Below are positions 24,801-39,800 of a stretch of DNA of 64,000 bases, one piece after another. The DNA is from Malurus cyaneus samueli. Lineage: Eukaryota; Chordata; Aves; Passeriformes; Maluridae. The stretch lies in assembly GCA_009741485.1 (NCBI GenBank), contig CM019215.1, forward strand, positions 83,829,536 through 83,893,535, in the 5' to 3' direction. Both the position numbers and the translations under genes were made by a program. Every line of letters begins with the position of its first letter. Position 1 is the first letter of the stretch. The notes under the pieces were generated by a model. That model searched no databases. It saw only the letters and a list, made by a program, of their open reading frames with translations, and was not told where the DNA came from.

Positions 24801-27800
24801 AAACCAGTGTGGATTGAGAGTTGCTATCTGAAGTTTCAAGGAATACAGATTATTTTCTTTTTATTGCTTTAGAAGAGAGAAGTGGGAATTACATGCAAAA
24901 ATAATTTGAAGGATATTCTGCTTATCTGAAATTATGTAATTCAGAGCTTTACAGTACAAAAGTTTCATAGCTACATATTTTCCGAAACTGTTAAGCAGTG
25001 TGATTTTTCTCTAATTTTTGCTCACTTCAAATTATTTATTTTAGCTTAAAAAATGCTCTAACTAAAGAGGGATTTTGAGAAATACAGCATTTCAAATGAA
25101 TTCTTTGAAAGTAAACTGATTTTTTGTGAACACTCCTGTCATGTTATTGCACTTCTTGTCCAGTAGATGTTGTTGTACAAGCATAAAATAGGAGATTTTG
25201 TAACTGCAAAATTTGACGTCTGCAGTTCACCGAGGATTTGAAATAACTTTTTCAATGTAATTTACACTACTGAGATCTCAGTAGTCTCCACAGAAGGGTA
25301 GAATTACAAACAGGAAGGCTATTAGTCAAACCATATTTTTCTTCAACTGTAACTGTCTCATGCAAAGTGTATTCACATTCCTCTGTTCTCAGAGAAATGA
25401 CAATGAAGATGCTGCTTATTTTGCAGAGTCTCTTTTACAATTAATTGAATTATTTAAAGAGCATTATAATAAAATACTGTTCCTAAAACCAAACAAAAAC
25501 CCTGCAACTCTGCCCCTCACATCTTGAGATTCCAAATTGCCTTAATTCCAAAAATTGTCTTCTATTTCACATGAATGTCTTTCTCTGGTCAGATTCCATG
25601 CTGAAAAATTAGTTTTCTCATGTAAACTTGACGCACACTTGGAATATATATGTTTTAGACCTCACTAGAACTGCAGAGGGAAAACACAGACCTCAAGAAG
25701 TTTATGTATTACTTGTCCCTGGCTTTGTCATAAGCACACATTGTTCCTCAGAATTAAACTTTTCAAGGTATTGACCTAGAGTAAGTAGAGTTTATTGAGA
25801 TAGATACCATCTGTGCTTAGTGAAATGCCATGAGTTAGTTTTTATAATTGCATCATAAACTCATCCGTTTTCACTTCTTCACTTTGAAAGCCCCTTTTTC
25901 AGAATTATTTTGACAGTGGTTATAAGATACTTACACTTTTCAATTTTCTCATTTTCACAAGACTGCTGAAAAATCTGGCCAAATGGAAAGATCAAAGAAA
26001 AATGCTAGGCAAAGACAAAATGATTTCAAGGTAAGTAGTTGGGGGAGACTGGTGGGGAGAACCTTACTGTCTTTTATTGTCTTTCATGGCAAGATACTTT
26101 AGTGTCACATTGAAAAATAAGATTTCTTGTATCATTTGCGTACCCTCATACCTTCTTCTCCTCTCTTCTCTATGGCGTGAAGCCATCTGTAAATCTAACA
26201 TTGCTACCTGTTGCATATAGCAAATACATGACTGCTTAAGCATGTAAGTAGAGCTTTTCCCTTGATTTTTCTTTCCCTTCTTCTGATACAGAAAATGATT
26301 CAGGAGGTGATGCACTCTCTGGTAAAACTAATCCGTGGAGCCTTGCTTCCATTCAGCCTCAGAGAAGGAGAATTAAGACAGTATGGTGGCTGGGAGATGA
26401 AATCTGAACTTTCTGGCCAGTGGCTAACACATGTTATCCAGACTGTAAGGTAAATGGATCTTTTGAACCTTTGAATCATTCTATTCCTGGAATATATGTG
26501 CTTTAAGACAAAATGTTTTGTCCATTGCATTAAATACCTTGAATTTTGAGAATGTTAACATTTTCAAAAATAGGATTGCAAAAAATTTGCAGATTTAGGA
26601 TTCTACGTGCAAGTGTAATTAATGATGTCTCATGGTATAATCTTATTACATAATAATATATTCATTTTTTACCATAGTATCTTATGAAAAAGTTTGAATA
26701 AAATATTTGCCTGGCACAGCATAGACGTTCAGTCAATGAAACAGGATTTGATTCTTTAGGGTAGAAAGCAATTATTTGCATAATTTGCTACATGTCTTCC
26801 CATCGTTGATAAAATGGGTGAAAATACCATTTTTCTTACTGTGGTATCATTCTTAGATCATAATTTACCATTACAATTGTTTAGTGTGGTACTCTTGCTT
26901 ATAATACCATTCTGCTTTTATTTGTTTATCAAATTAATAATTCACATTTAATTGATTGAAAAATTATTCACTAACATACAGAATTTGCTTACATTTGTCT
27001 GTGGGGGCTACAAGAATTGTCATTATCTTTTGGAAAAAATAATACCTGGAATAGTACCTGGATATGGTACTGTACTTCTTATTGAGAGTTCTCAAAGCAG
27101 GTAACAGGCAAAGCATAGATGAGGAAAAGAAAGGGGTACAGTAATGTATAGATATTCTTATTGCAGATGGGGCTAGCAGTGATACACACCTGTTGTCAAG
27201 TCTGTTTAACACTTTCTCTCAGTCAGTTGTCACTTACATTATCTGTAACCATTTAGAAATTTACTGTAACCATTTAGAAAAATATTTCCATGTGAAGGTT
27301 GTTATTCTGGCTGGATTTTATGGAATGCTTTCCATTTAAGAAGGAGCTGACTTGATATTTGATGAAAAGATTTAAAAGGGGCACTGGTGTTACCTTTTTA
27401 TGAGAAGTAATCCATGAGTTTCATTCAAATTATAAAATTCTAGACTTTGACACTTGACTTGAAAATTGTAATCAACAGATTCTCTAAAAGTTAGTTGTGC
27501 TCCTGCCATCTGAGATAAGATCCAGGCTGAGGTTACAGGCTGTAAGAAGGCTTTTTCAGAGAATCTCCTTTGCTTTCCGGGCACTACCCTTGTAATGAAC
27601 AACTGAACTGAGAGCTGGGGAAATCCTTGCTCCCTCCCACTCCTTTCCCCACCTTGTGTTCTTAGCGATGGCACTTGAGTAAAATGGGCTAGACTTCACT
27701 GCAAAGTGCTCAAAAGTAGAGAAGAAAAGGGACATCTGGAGAAGAGGAATGGAGCATACCAGCATAGGGTACTGACCAGTTATGACCAGGTCAGAAGTTT

Positions 27801-30800
27801 ATGCAAGTGCTTCAAGTAAGTTAATTTTCAAGCCCCCACACTTTGACAGTCTGACAAATTCTTGTGACTCACCAACGATGTAGGTGGGCTATTCCCAAGA
27901 AGAGTCTACACGTTGCCTGAGACCTTTATTTGCTGCAAAGTTATGCAATAGCTTAAACATTATTTTCACAGTTTGTCACTGAAACTCATTATGAAGCACA
28001 TGATAGAATTTTACTCTTTTCTGTCATCTCACACATGACTTACTGTATTTAAGAGTGATAAAACTCACAGTATTAGATGACAAGGAGTTGTCATTACTTC
28101 TATGTGATCTGAATTTTTCTGCTCATTTCTATGTATTACATAGCTGATATCACACATACGTACTTGATGTATCACACAGGTGGTTGCACAGCCTTTCTCT
28201 TGTACCCCTTTCTGTCATTGCCTGGAATGAGTAGGTTCCAGAGAATAAATTAAAATTGTGCAATCAAATGAGCCATTGCTGGCAAGACTTTCGCCTTACT
28301 ATAAAGGTGTAAGAGGTACGTGTTTGTTAGGGTGTATTGTATGAGAAAAGGGATGACTTTAGGGATGTGACAGCTGTGTGCTGACAGAAATGGAATCAAC
28401 TTTAAAGTAAAGAGCTTCTGTGCAATCTGAAGTAACTTAAATTTCTCACAGGTGGATATTTACGTTGTGTTTCCTGGCTAGCTGAGATGTACAGATTTTT
28501 CTAATCTACTAATTCAACAACTGTGCTGGGTGGAGTGAGTGTGGTTAATGGTGAGGGTTTGATGGTTTGTACCCAATACTAGGGGAATGGAACTGGAGCC
28601 TACAGGTGGATGATTGGACATGTTTCATTTGTTTGCCTGTGCTTTCCTCTTCCTCCACTTTAGGACTCTCTATTACCTGTGCTTTCCTCAGTATTAGCAG
28701 TAGGGCAGAAGGCTGTGATTGCCTTTGAATTGTCCTTGCTTACATATCCAGAAGTTGGATAAAAGCAGTGAACCTCCCTCTGTGCCCCTGACTGAGCACA
28801 GTCTGCAGACTTTTAGTTGAAAGCTGAAATGCTAATTCTTGCAAGCAGCTGCTGTTACTATTTCAAAAGAAAAAAAGGCAGAAATCCATGTCTCCTTCCT
28901 TACCTGTAGTACCAGTGATTTGAGCCAGGTCAGAGTTGGAAGCAAAACAGTGGATGAATTCAGTCTGCATATGGTTCAGTAGCTGTATTTTGGCTTCTTA
29001 AATGTGCCTGTTATTTGCAGTCTGATGCACAGCCACATCATCATTTATGGCAGTTTAATCACTGTTACTGTGGTCATGCAGGTAAAAAGTGTCTCAGAAC
29101 CCATGTTGTGAATCTTGTATTTGATCTAGACATTCACTTAAAAACAACAAAAACGCTACTTCTGGTCCAAAAAGATTATTCTTGTATCATAAGACAAGAC
29201 ATGGAGGCAGAAAGGCAAGTAGAGAAGTGCAAGAAGACAGTAGAAAAAGTTGGCATGTTGCTGTGATGACATTATTACAATGTTAGAGAAAGATAAATCT
29301 GCATTTGCAATCTTCTGAATTAAGTAAATAATTAATCTCAGAATGGGATAATTCATTTTCAAAAATACACTGAGGATGGAGCTATTGCATTTACATATGT
29401 AGGAAATGTCTGAAAAATTCAGTGAGGTTATATCAGCATAAAAAAAATTCAAATTTACACTTCCATCTAACTTTATTTGTTTTCCAGGCTTAGTTCTGAG
29501 TCTCTTACTGCACTCGAGATACCAAATGACATGCTTCAGATCATCCAGGATCTAATTTTGGACCTTCGTGTACGTTGCATTATCGTGACCTTACAGCACA
29601 CAGCTGAAGGTAATAGAAGGCTGCAGCTCTCTTTGCTTACTGTCATTCTCTTTTGCCCCTAGTTAGGCCAAACCATGTTCTAGAAGATAATCATGTTTAT
29701 TACAGATGTTATAAAAGTAGCGGACTCATCTGAGTTCTGTAATATGTCACAAAAGTTCCTCAAATACTTCATTTGTCTGCCAGAAATACATTATGAGTAT
29801 TTTCTTCCCTCAGTCTGATAAATATGGTAGGTTAGACTTGTTTCCTTTGGGGTGAGACAGTTTTACAATGCAACTGATTTATCTCATGATGCAGCTTTTC
29901 CATGCTGGAAACATAATTTATTTTCTTTCTGGAGTTTTTCTATAACATGAGGAATTAAATAAGCAATGTCCCACTCCCAAAGACAAAAAAAAAAAAAAAA
30001 CCAACCAAGAACAGTCCACAGCCCTTTATGAAGTATTTTAGTTGTGTGATTTCCAAGGCTTTCTACCAGCATTCTAATCCCCAGGGTTCCTGCTGTGTGC
30101 ACAACTTTTGCCATATATGTCTGGATTGTGAAGGCCAGTAACACATTCTCTAAATCTAATGTGACTCTATGCCATCAGAGGCCATTCTTCTTGCTGTCTT
30201 ATATTCAACTCTAAAACTTAAATTTGAATGAGGTACATCTTCCAGAAATTAATGTCCCTCCTAAAACCCAGGCAGATTGATCTACTAATTCTCTTAGCAG
30301 CGTTATGGATTTTTTTTTTAACATTGAAAGTAAGCAGAAAAGACTGCTTACTTTCAATGTTAAAAAAAAAAACCTAGGTCTTTTTAATAAAACAATTTAA
30401 TCACTTTTAATCTTTAACATATGATTTTATGTAAGCTGACATGAAACTAAGAGTTTTACTCTAGGCTTTAGTGTGCCAAGCATAGGTGGCTATATTAAGC
30501 AAGTTTTTAAACTTTTCATGACAACAAGTCATTAGGTATCTATGGTTTATTTGTTACAATATTGATATGAATTGCATTCTTGGCTCTTAAATGTTTTATA
30601 AAGTCAAATTTCAAAATTAACAGTATTTTTCTACAATAATATCAAGCCAGCTGGCTGAATAAGTTCATGCGTTGTCTTGTCTCCTTAAAACTCTGTAAAG
30701 TATCACCCATTTCAGATTTCACTTAAAGTATGAGAACTTTTTATCTTTCCATCCCTTAGCACAATTGAGTTCAATTGTTTTTTCTTAATGATAGGTGAAA

Positions 30801-33800
30801 GATTTTTTTTTTTCCTTTTAATTGTGGTATAAGGATGGTCTTATTGGACTGACTTATTCCTCTGTCTGGGAATTGATAGATTCTTCAGATATCTTGCCCT
30901 TTCAAAGGAAGGAAGTATTTAGCTCTTAACATTTTGTTGAAGGTCCTCAGCTTATCCAGTCTCTGAGCTACCTACCTAGCTCTTCTAGCACAGTCCAGAC
31001 AGCTCCAATATATGACCAATGACGAAGAAAATCTGTTGTCTTACTAGTTTTGCCTACATGTTGCAGCATGAGACTAGCCCAGTTTTTTGTTCAGATTCAA
31101 TTTCTCCTCTTCTTGTTCTGATTGCTGGCCACACATTCTGCCTAGGAAAAGCTCTTGTGGTAGGTAGCCTCAGATTTTAGTAAAAGCAATTCATGTTTTT
31201 TTTTCTTGAATCAAAAGAAATCAGATCCCTAGAGATGCTGGTATGTGTTAGGAGCTGGATAATGTCTTTTGTCTAGACATAACAGCAGCCTTCCTCAATT
31301 CTGCTTCCATCCCCTATCAGTGAAGCAGTTCTGTGTGTTGGCTATAGCATCCAACAGGAGGAAAGATGCCTTTTTGTATCATAATTTTCATTCCATCCTG
31401 TTGTATTACATGCCTTATCTGTGGGGCCCTTTTTTTTGTTCTTTGCCCACTAAATTAAAATTGTACTTCTGGAATGTATTAGATAGTGGGGATTTTTTTC
31501 TGCACATGACCAGGTTAATTGGGCCCTTGAAAAACTCCTATTATTAGGGAATAAGTGAAAGAATAGGTAGTGGATATTCTCATGGAGCTATGTAAATGTA
31601 TCTCAGAAGTAGCTATATCTGCAATACATACGTCAAAAAGGCTCCCCCTGGACGTGAATTTCACATCTCTGATATCTCTGAAATATAAGAGTAAAGTGCT
31701 GGTATAAACTTCCGACTCATCTCTTCTGCTTGTTGAAAGTTGGGAAAGGCATTCAGATGTAGTTAAACTATTCAATAGAGTACTTTAGCTTTTCAAATAT
31801 AACAAACCCAACCACACAATGGGTTTTTTTGTTGTCTTTTGGTAAACACCATGTGCACACTCTGACCCTAAGAGGCAGTCTGCGTTCTTTCCCTCCTGTA
31901 TGTGATCACTGGTCATAAAGGTCATGAAAGAGAAATTGTGTGAATGCCAGACTAGACAGGGGAGTTATCTGAATGTATTTAACTGGAACTTGATGAGCAA
32001 AGAAGTTTGGTGGGTTTTATATTTGTATTAGCTAAGAACAGAATGCAAAAGTGAGCAGCCACAAAAACATGTAAAGGCTGACCAGTACAATCTAAACCCT
32101 TAGAAGAAAATTGGTTGAATTAAGTAGGAAAGTGAACAGAGTCATTATTCTGCGCAATCCCTTAATGCCTTTTATCCTCACTGAGCCTATATGTCCATGA
32201 GAATTGCAGAGTATGACACTATAACATATAAGCTTCTTAATTTAGCTACAGAAAGTACTTAGATAGTGAAGAAACCTTTTAGCATGCATTAGTTTGTCTT
32301 TTCTTGGATTTTTAGAAGAGATGGTAATTCACTGAAATTTTTGCTCACTTAAAAGGGAGTTTCCTGATGTACAGACAGTTCTGATGACCAATTTGTGGGG
32401 CGGGAAAACAATTCACCAAAGCTTCAGAAGTTCATCTTTGTTCTGTGTACAGTTCAGTTATGCCCAAAATACGATGATGATGCACAGTGCATGCCATCCA
32501 TAGAGGAATTGTATTTTTATAGTGCACAAATTTTGGATTCACATCCCAACTTATAAATAGTTATATAGTAAGCCTGTATTAAGTTAACACCTTCTGAACA
32601 GTGGAAGAGAGTGCTTTTTGCTATGCCTTCATGTATTCATGGAGAAAATCTAGCACTGTGGATCCTTGACCCTGAATGGGGACCCTGTACCTCTTTTATA
32701 GTTTTGAATATAAATTATATGCTGTCCTTTTTGCCTTTGCTGAAATGCTAGGCAGTTGATCTTTCATTTTTAATTAAGAGCTGGAGTGTAACAGACTAGA
32801 CACTTGGATTCTTAGATGCAATATTTTTTATTGTGATTAAAAATTTACAAAACAAAATCCCAAAGCCTTCACAATATTCCTTTAATTCTAAGCTTTCCAG
32901 TAAACGATGTGCTTCATGCAAGTCCTGCCATGTATCATAGATGTGCTTCTCTGTGTGGTGTCACCAGCACACCATGTGTGAGTTCCATTCTTAGTCATTT
33001 GAGACTGCTGAAGGCTTTGAAGCCTGTGGTACTATTTGCTTGTATGCCTAGGCATTGCATCCCCAGTGTCTGTGGTTTATCTTTTCAAGTTCAAGAGTTT
33101 TTAATAACGAAAATTAATACCTTCTCTCCCCACCCATCCTTTCTTTCCCCTATTATTCTTTCTTATAGATATAAAGAGATTAGCTGAAAAGGAGGACTGG
33201 GTTGTTGACAATGAAGGTTTGACATCATTGGTGGGTATGCTTGGTGTCTTGTAGACACTTTCTTTGCTGAATTTTTTTTTGCATGTGTAAAAAACCTGAT
33301 TTCTATATCCTCCAAAAATTAAATTACTTTGGATTTTGTCTGTATGTGTACATACTGATATCTGTAGTTTTATTAAAATATGAAAAGATGGGAAGCTAAT
33401 TTTTTTTAATTGTTTGAATGGTTACCTGTTTTTCTTTACAGGTGTCATCACCAAACACAATTTTTTTTATCCCTTCTAAAAACTTTTGTTTATACTTTAA
33501 AAAAATATTTTTGAAGTAACATCAAGCAATAATAGAAGCTTGATTGCAGGAGAGCACTATTTTTGAGGTTGCAAAACAAAAAACCAGCATAAATAAAAGT
33601 TTTGCAGGCTATGTATTAAGAGACAAACGTTAATAAAAATAAGGCATCAAGATGTGTAGCATGGCTTTGTGCCTTAGGTAGGGTTATTTAAATGTTTCAG
33701 TGTAATTGTTACTGACCTCTAGCATGCGTTTGCTGAGATAAACAATAATAAATTCCAGTGTTAAGTGTCTTATCTCAGGGATGGTTTACTGAAGTGAAAA

Positions 33801-36800
33801 ATCAGATTTGAGATCACAAGTTCAGTTCATATCAAAATGCTTCATAACTTAGTAGGCACACTACCATGGAATTGGTCTGTAATTAAATAAATAGGTCACT
33901 TATATGTTATAATGAAAAATTGAACTGAAAAGCAACTAATTAGGAGATTGCCTACATGCAAACGACCAATGACTTGAAACCAAATTCAGATAAATTAGTG
34001 ATATGCTTTCTGGAAATAAACAGTAATGAGTAATGCCTAAAACACAGCGAGCGCATTGTAGGTGTGACTTAAAAACAATCTGCGAAAGCAGAGAAGGCCT
34101 GTGGGAGGGAGAGTTGCTTTGTGTATGTTATCTAAGGGAATGCTCCACACACTTTTTTAGTTCTTATTTGCTTCTATAAATATGTGTTTGAAGTTGAGTA
34201 GGAGGGCATTAAGCAGTCACAATATACATACTGTAGGAAGGAGTGTTGGCAGTTGTAGTACTGTAACCAGATTTACAGCTTCTGGTCTTCAGTTGCTGCT
34301 GCTGTGGGCAAGTCCCTTAACTTTTCTATTTTTCACTATGTTCTTCTATTGAATGAAGGCAGGGGGAAAGGTTCTTCCACAAAAGTATTGTTTCTTTATG
34401 CTTGTGCTGTGTTCTAACCCATCTTCCCATCTTTATTAAAAAACTTCGTAAGTCTTTTTTGTACTGGGAGGTCAACCATTTGTTACTTGTATACAGCACT
34501 TCCCTAGATACTTTTTGAGGCCATGGTTGAAACATGCCAAATTTTAACGGTGGAAGTTGACTAGGTTTTGTCATAGCAAGGTTATTTACCTACTAAAGTG
34601 GTTTCATTGTGGCAATATTAGAGCAAAAATTAACCAGTATAAAAAAGGGCCAGTCTGTCTCTTTGGGGACATTTTGGGCTTGAGGAAAGGGTGTCTTAAG
34701 TTTGCAGGAAATTCTGGTTGAGGACTCCTTGAGCATTTATATTCCAGATAAAAGATAAAATGAGACACAGAACCAGGTTTCTCAGTTTCATAATATCCAG
34801 AGACTCACATATCTAAACAACTTTCTTCTCCCGAGATGTGATGTTTTATAGTGTGGATGCAAAAACCCAAGAGCAGCACTTTACTGCTGGACTTTTTCTT
34901 TTAAGGGATCCAAAAATACTAGATACAGATTGTCTTAGTGGCTCTTTTCATTATTTTCATTTTGCCTTGTGAGCATCAGTTTCACAATCCATCTCTACCA
35001 TTTACAGAAATGAAAGTTACTCCTAAGCCTGAAGTTGGTGGCATGCCATTAACTACTGAATGAAAAGCAGGTTTACAGGGCTTACAAACTTTTTTGTCCA
35101 CTTCTTCGACCCAAATTTAGTAAGATGATATCTCTCTTTTCAGTGACTGCTTCATGTTGCCCTGTACAACAGGTTCCTGCCCAATACCACCAGAGAGATG
35201 CATTAAAAAAAAACAAATTGACTTATCAGGAACCACCAGAGAGATGCATTAAAAAAAACCAAATTATGACTTATCAGGAAAGAGAGAAAGACAAGGAGAG
35301 AATGACTAATGACTCTGCTGTGAACTTGTTTGCACTTTCAGGGTGAAATTGATACATGTTATCCAGACATGCATATTTCAGGTTTACAAATCTTAAGGTA
35401 ACAACAGCCCCTCAAACTATTTTTTGTTCCATAGGAAGGCAGCATCAGTCTGATTTTCTTAGAAACCTGTTGCTGAAATACAGTGCAGAAATATTGGACA
35501 TCCCAGGCGAAATTCTATCCCAGTTTGGATTAAGGCATGGAGCAGGGAGTGTGTCAACAGGCATCTGTAATTGTACCACAAACAGCTCTAAAAATCTTTC
35601 ATGAGTCTTTTATATGGAGCTGTTTTGTGTAAAAGTCTCTCATTTAAATAAAACAAGTGTAATAGATCTGTGGTAATCCTTCTGTAGATAACTTACATAC
35701 CAAAGCACATCACTACGAAATGGTCCTCTGGTAATATCGGAAGTGTGATTTCCCCCCCACCCTCACCACCATCACCCCTTATTTGGTATAATTTGGAAAT
35801 GAAGAGCTTACTATATACCTTGAAAATTTTAATGTATTTTTGTAGTGTATATTTAGTATGCTTATCTACAGCTACCAACTCATTTGACTTTCAGCCATCC
35901 CAGTTTGAACAGTGCATTATTCATTCCTTGCAATCTCTTAAAACGGTGCTGGACTGCAAACCTGGAGAAGCCAGTGTAAGTTTTGATTTATGTTTTCATT
36001 TTCGTTCTTTTTCTGAAACCCAGAAGTAATTTACATGAAAAGAACTTTCAGAGAATGATCCAAGGATATAACTTTCCTCTTCATTTTTTCCCATGTACAC
36101 CTTTTCACTTGTGCTAGCTTTTAGACTTCTGTTTGTGTTTCCTTTGTTTAGGGTAATTTGTATGTATGGGGTGGATTGACCTTATTTAAATCCTTAAAGT
36201 TGTTCTTTTGAAAAAAAATGCTACTCATGTAATTTTCAGATAGCAGTAGACATGACTTTACATCTTAAAAAAACCAGAAGGGAGAGGCCGTTCCTAGGAG
36301 TTACTCTTCACTCAGTGTTAGATCCAAATTACTTGAAGAATTTAAATTCAGCTTTTTGTCCCCATCTACTCAGTACCTTGAGGCCCTTATTGATTGAAAC
36401 AACATTGATGCTTTCTTTCAATTTTCAGTGTTCTAAGCGAGTTTAACACTTTTCCAAATTCCCTTGGGCCTCGCTGTATGGGTGTCGTTTCTTTTCCCTT
36501 AATTTACTCTTTATGCCTAACTTGTCTAATTTCTTAATGAGCATTATTTAAAAGAATCTGCAGTGAATTCACCTGCATGGTGAATCCTTCTTTTTAGGAT
36601 GCAAAGAACTTTAAATATCCTGGGAGCTGTTGCCGTAATTGCATTAGCCAGCAATGACACATATCACATGTACTAGGATTTCCTTTCTTTTGCTGTGTTA
36701 TCTCCTCATGCTTGCTCCAGACAGTTTATTAGGACGTGTATTTTCTCTCCCATTTTTTAAGATGGGGAAAAATTGAAATTAATCCATAAGGAAACACTGT

Positions 36801-39800
36801 GTCCCAGCAATCATTCCTTTAACTGTGTCATCTCTTTAGGGATACTTTACTCAGGTATTCCTTGAGAATTAGGCCATGTGAGACTGTTCTGCTGAAATAA
36901 TATGCTTGCATTCTCAGGTTTTCCAACAGCAGAAAACACAGGAAGATGTGTGCCAGCTAAGCATTGGGATCATGCAGGTAACTTGAGCACTTTGAAATAT
37001 GAAATTGTCAACACAAGTAACCATCAAAAAAGTGTGCATTGTACCTTATCCATCTCCCAAAGGGTAGCTTAAGTTGATGACTGTTATTCCTCTGGTACAC
37101 TCTGGGATACTAAGAAATGTTTATTTTAAAAGTAGGTAGAGCGTAGTAGCTAAATCTGGTGGTGGCAAATGCTCAGAGGGTAAGTGGCACATTCAGCTAC
37201 TTTACTGAATGTGACTGTTCAAGATTTTACTGACAATTGATACATGCTGAGCTGATGCCATCTAACATGCAGTAAGAGAAATGCTGCTTTTCATCAGCTG
37301 AAGATCAGGCTTTTAGATTTTGTATCAGAAACCAGTGTTCTTTGTAACAAAATACGGGGTTTTTTAAATTTATTTGAGGTTAGATAACAGCATTATTTAG
37401 GTTTTTTAACCATTTTAATAGTCTCCTCAAATAAGAAATCAGGAGCCAAAGCAATGACAGGATTATAGTGAAGCTTCTGCAATTTTTATTTGGGATCTAC
37501 TGTTCAGATTGAACACATGAAAACTGTTAACCATGCTTTCTTTGCAAATCAGGAGATTATCACTTCATAATTTTTGACATGCATCATGAAAATGACTTAT
37601 CAGGATTAAAAATTCCTGTGTTTTCATACAAGTAAGCTATAATGTATAAAAAACATGCATTCAACAGTAACTAAAATTTTACTGTATTTATGTAAGGTTT
37701 AAAACAAAAAAAAAAAGTGATGATGATTATTCTGCTTTTATTGACTGTAGTAAAAGTGAATTTGAGATTTTTTTTTTACCTCTGGCAGAAAATTTAGATC
37801 TTGCTTTATTGCTTCCTAGGGTTTTATAGATTGTTTGGAACAACTGAGCACCAAACCTGATGGTGACATAGATACATCACAGTAAGTAAAAAGAAATAAG
37901 ATTAATGTGTAGTATTCTGAAATTGTGGGTGCAAATCTTACACTTCAGTGGAGGTGTGGTTTTATCCCTTCTGTATTTTATATTTCTTGTGAATACTTTT
38001 GCCTCTGATTAGTGATGTTTTGAAATAAGGGCAGGTACTTTTTTATGTCATAAAAGTTTTGTGGCATCATGCAATAAAGATTGTACAAGATAATTGATAT
38101 TACTTTCACCATTTTATTCAGTGACACAAGTTGTGTGCTGTTGAAGCAGATGTGTTGGTTTTGACATGACTTTACGTGTAATCAGTTGTACTTGTCACTA
38201 AGTAACGTCCAGTTATGGTGAAACATCCCTGCCTTTCTTTTCTTCCCTTCTAGTTTTTACTGATTCTATTCATATTTCTGCTGAATTCATGGAGATTGTT
38301 TGTTCAATTTAATGCCTATGAGTCACTTATTGTTGAGACCAAAACAAGTCAGAGTAGCCTGAGCTTTTAAGAGTTACAAACATTTATTTGTGAAAAGCCA
38401 GACTTAGCCAACATAGCAATATGCATTGGAAAGGGCAAATTAATTCTGGTTTTAAGGCAGTTTTTTTTCCTTGCTAATCAGATGATCATTTGTTGGATAG
38501 GTGTAAAAGCAAAACAGAATCTGTGGCAAAATAGAGAAATTGTAGAAAAGAAAAATGCTTTAGGAAGGAAGGGAAAATTCTGTGGCTAGAATAGTACAAT
38601 CAGTGCACCAAGCTCCTTCTGCAGGCTTTGTGGTCATCTTGGAGAAAGGGAACAACATGGGCTGCTGTGTTATCTGGTGTGAGGGGGGTTGGAAACAAGC
38701 TTCCATTCCTTTTCATTTGAATCCACCATGTATTGAATAATCAAAAGCACTATACTACTTACTTATTATTTGCTGTTCCTAGTCTTTCAGTAGATGTTTC
38801 ATCTCCAGATTTGTTTGGAAGCATTCATGAAGAATCAAGTCTTTCTTCAGTAAGTTTGACTTCTATTTCTAAAAGCTGATGTGAAAATATTACTCCAAGA
38901 TACAAGAATGGCTGTTTTTTTATTCTTGAAATATTGTAAATACTGGTTCTTTTGTTTTCCTTTTTTATAGGAAACAATTTTGTGTTCTATAGGCATTTCC
39001 TAGATACATAAGCATGAGAAAATAAAAGGATATAAGGCTTTTATTGAAAGCAGTGTTTTTTATAGTATCTTAGTGTACCATGTTAACAATAATAACTCAT
39101 GAAAACAATTTTTGAAAGCAGGTCCTCGGAAACTAAAATGGTATCACAGAAATCAGTGAAAAGAGCACTGTTGTTAAGTCAGTGGCTGAGGATTTGACTT
39201 TTGATTTATGACCTTGTTTTAGATTAGAATCAGTCTGATTATTAGTTACTATTTAAAACCCACGAAGATACAGATATTCAGTAATACAGTTTTCCCCAGA
39301 AAATTTACTGGGAGTAAGTAATGGTTATTTGTTTGGCTTGTTTGATTTTAATTTTTAGGAAATTAGAATGAAGATCTTTTATGTTCTTGGCACTTTGGTT
39401 AATGTACTTTCTTCCAGTTAAGCAGCTGATAAAAAATGTAGGTTTTACGTGCAAAACACCTACTGAGAACCTCATGTGAAATTAATATTCCTTAGTACAG
39501 GTTTTGCATGTTGTCAGAAGCCCAGTTTTGCTTAATTTACAAGAGTAATAAGCATTTCTGTTGCAATAAAAATCACAGATTGCCAAATTGGGGCAACTTT
39601 CTGAATTGTAGACGATAATAACTAGTTCTTTATATCATTTTATTCTTGCAACACAAAGATTAGATATTAATTAGTAACTTGTGGCTGGGGTTCGTTCCTA
39701 CATGTCGTAAGTGCAAACACTTAAAAAAAAAAGAAATAATAATTTTAGACAGTGTCTGGCTTCCATGGTTCCATGGTCTCGTTTTCTTATGTAAGTCACA

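Noticed and set aside
35356..35604. 82-codon open frame with an acceptor-like sequence just inside it, upstream of exon 11
   Set aside because: In the phase-0 EXOC2 frame the segment meets a stop within about 14 codons, and exons 10 and 11 already join perfectly.
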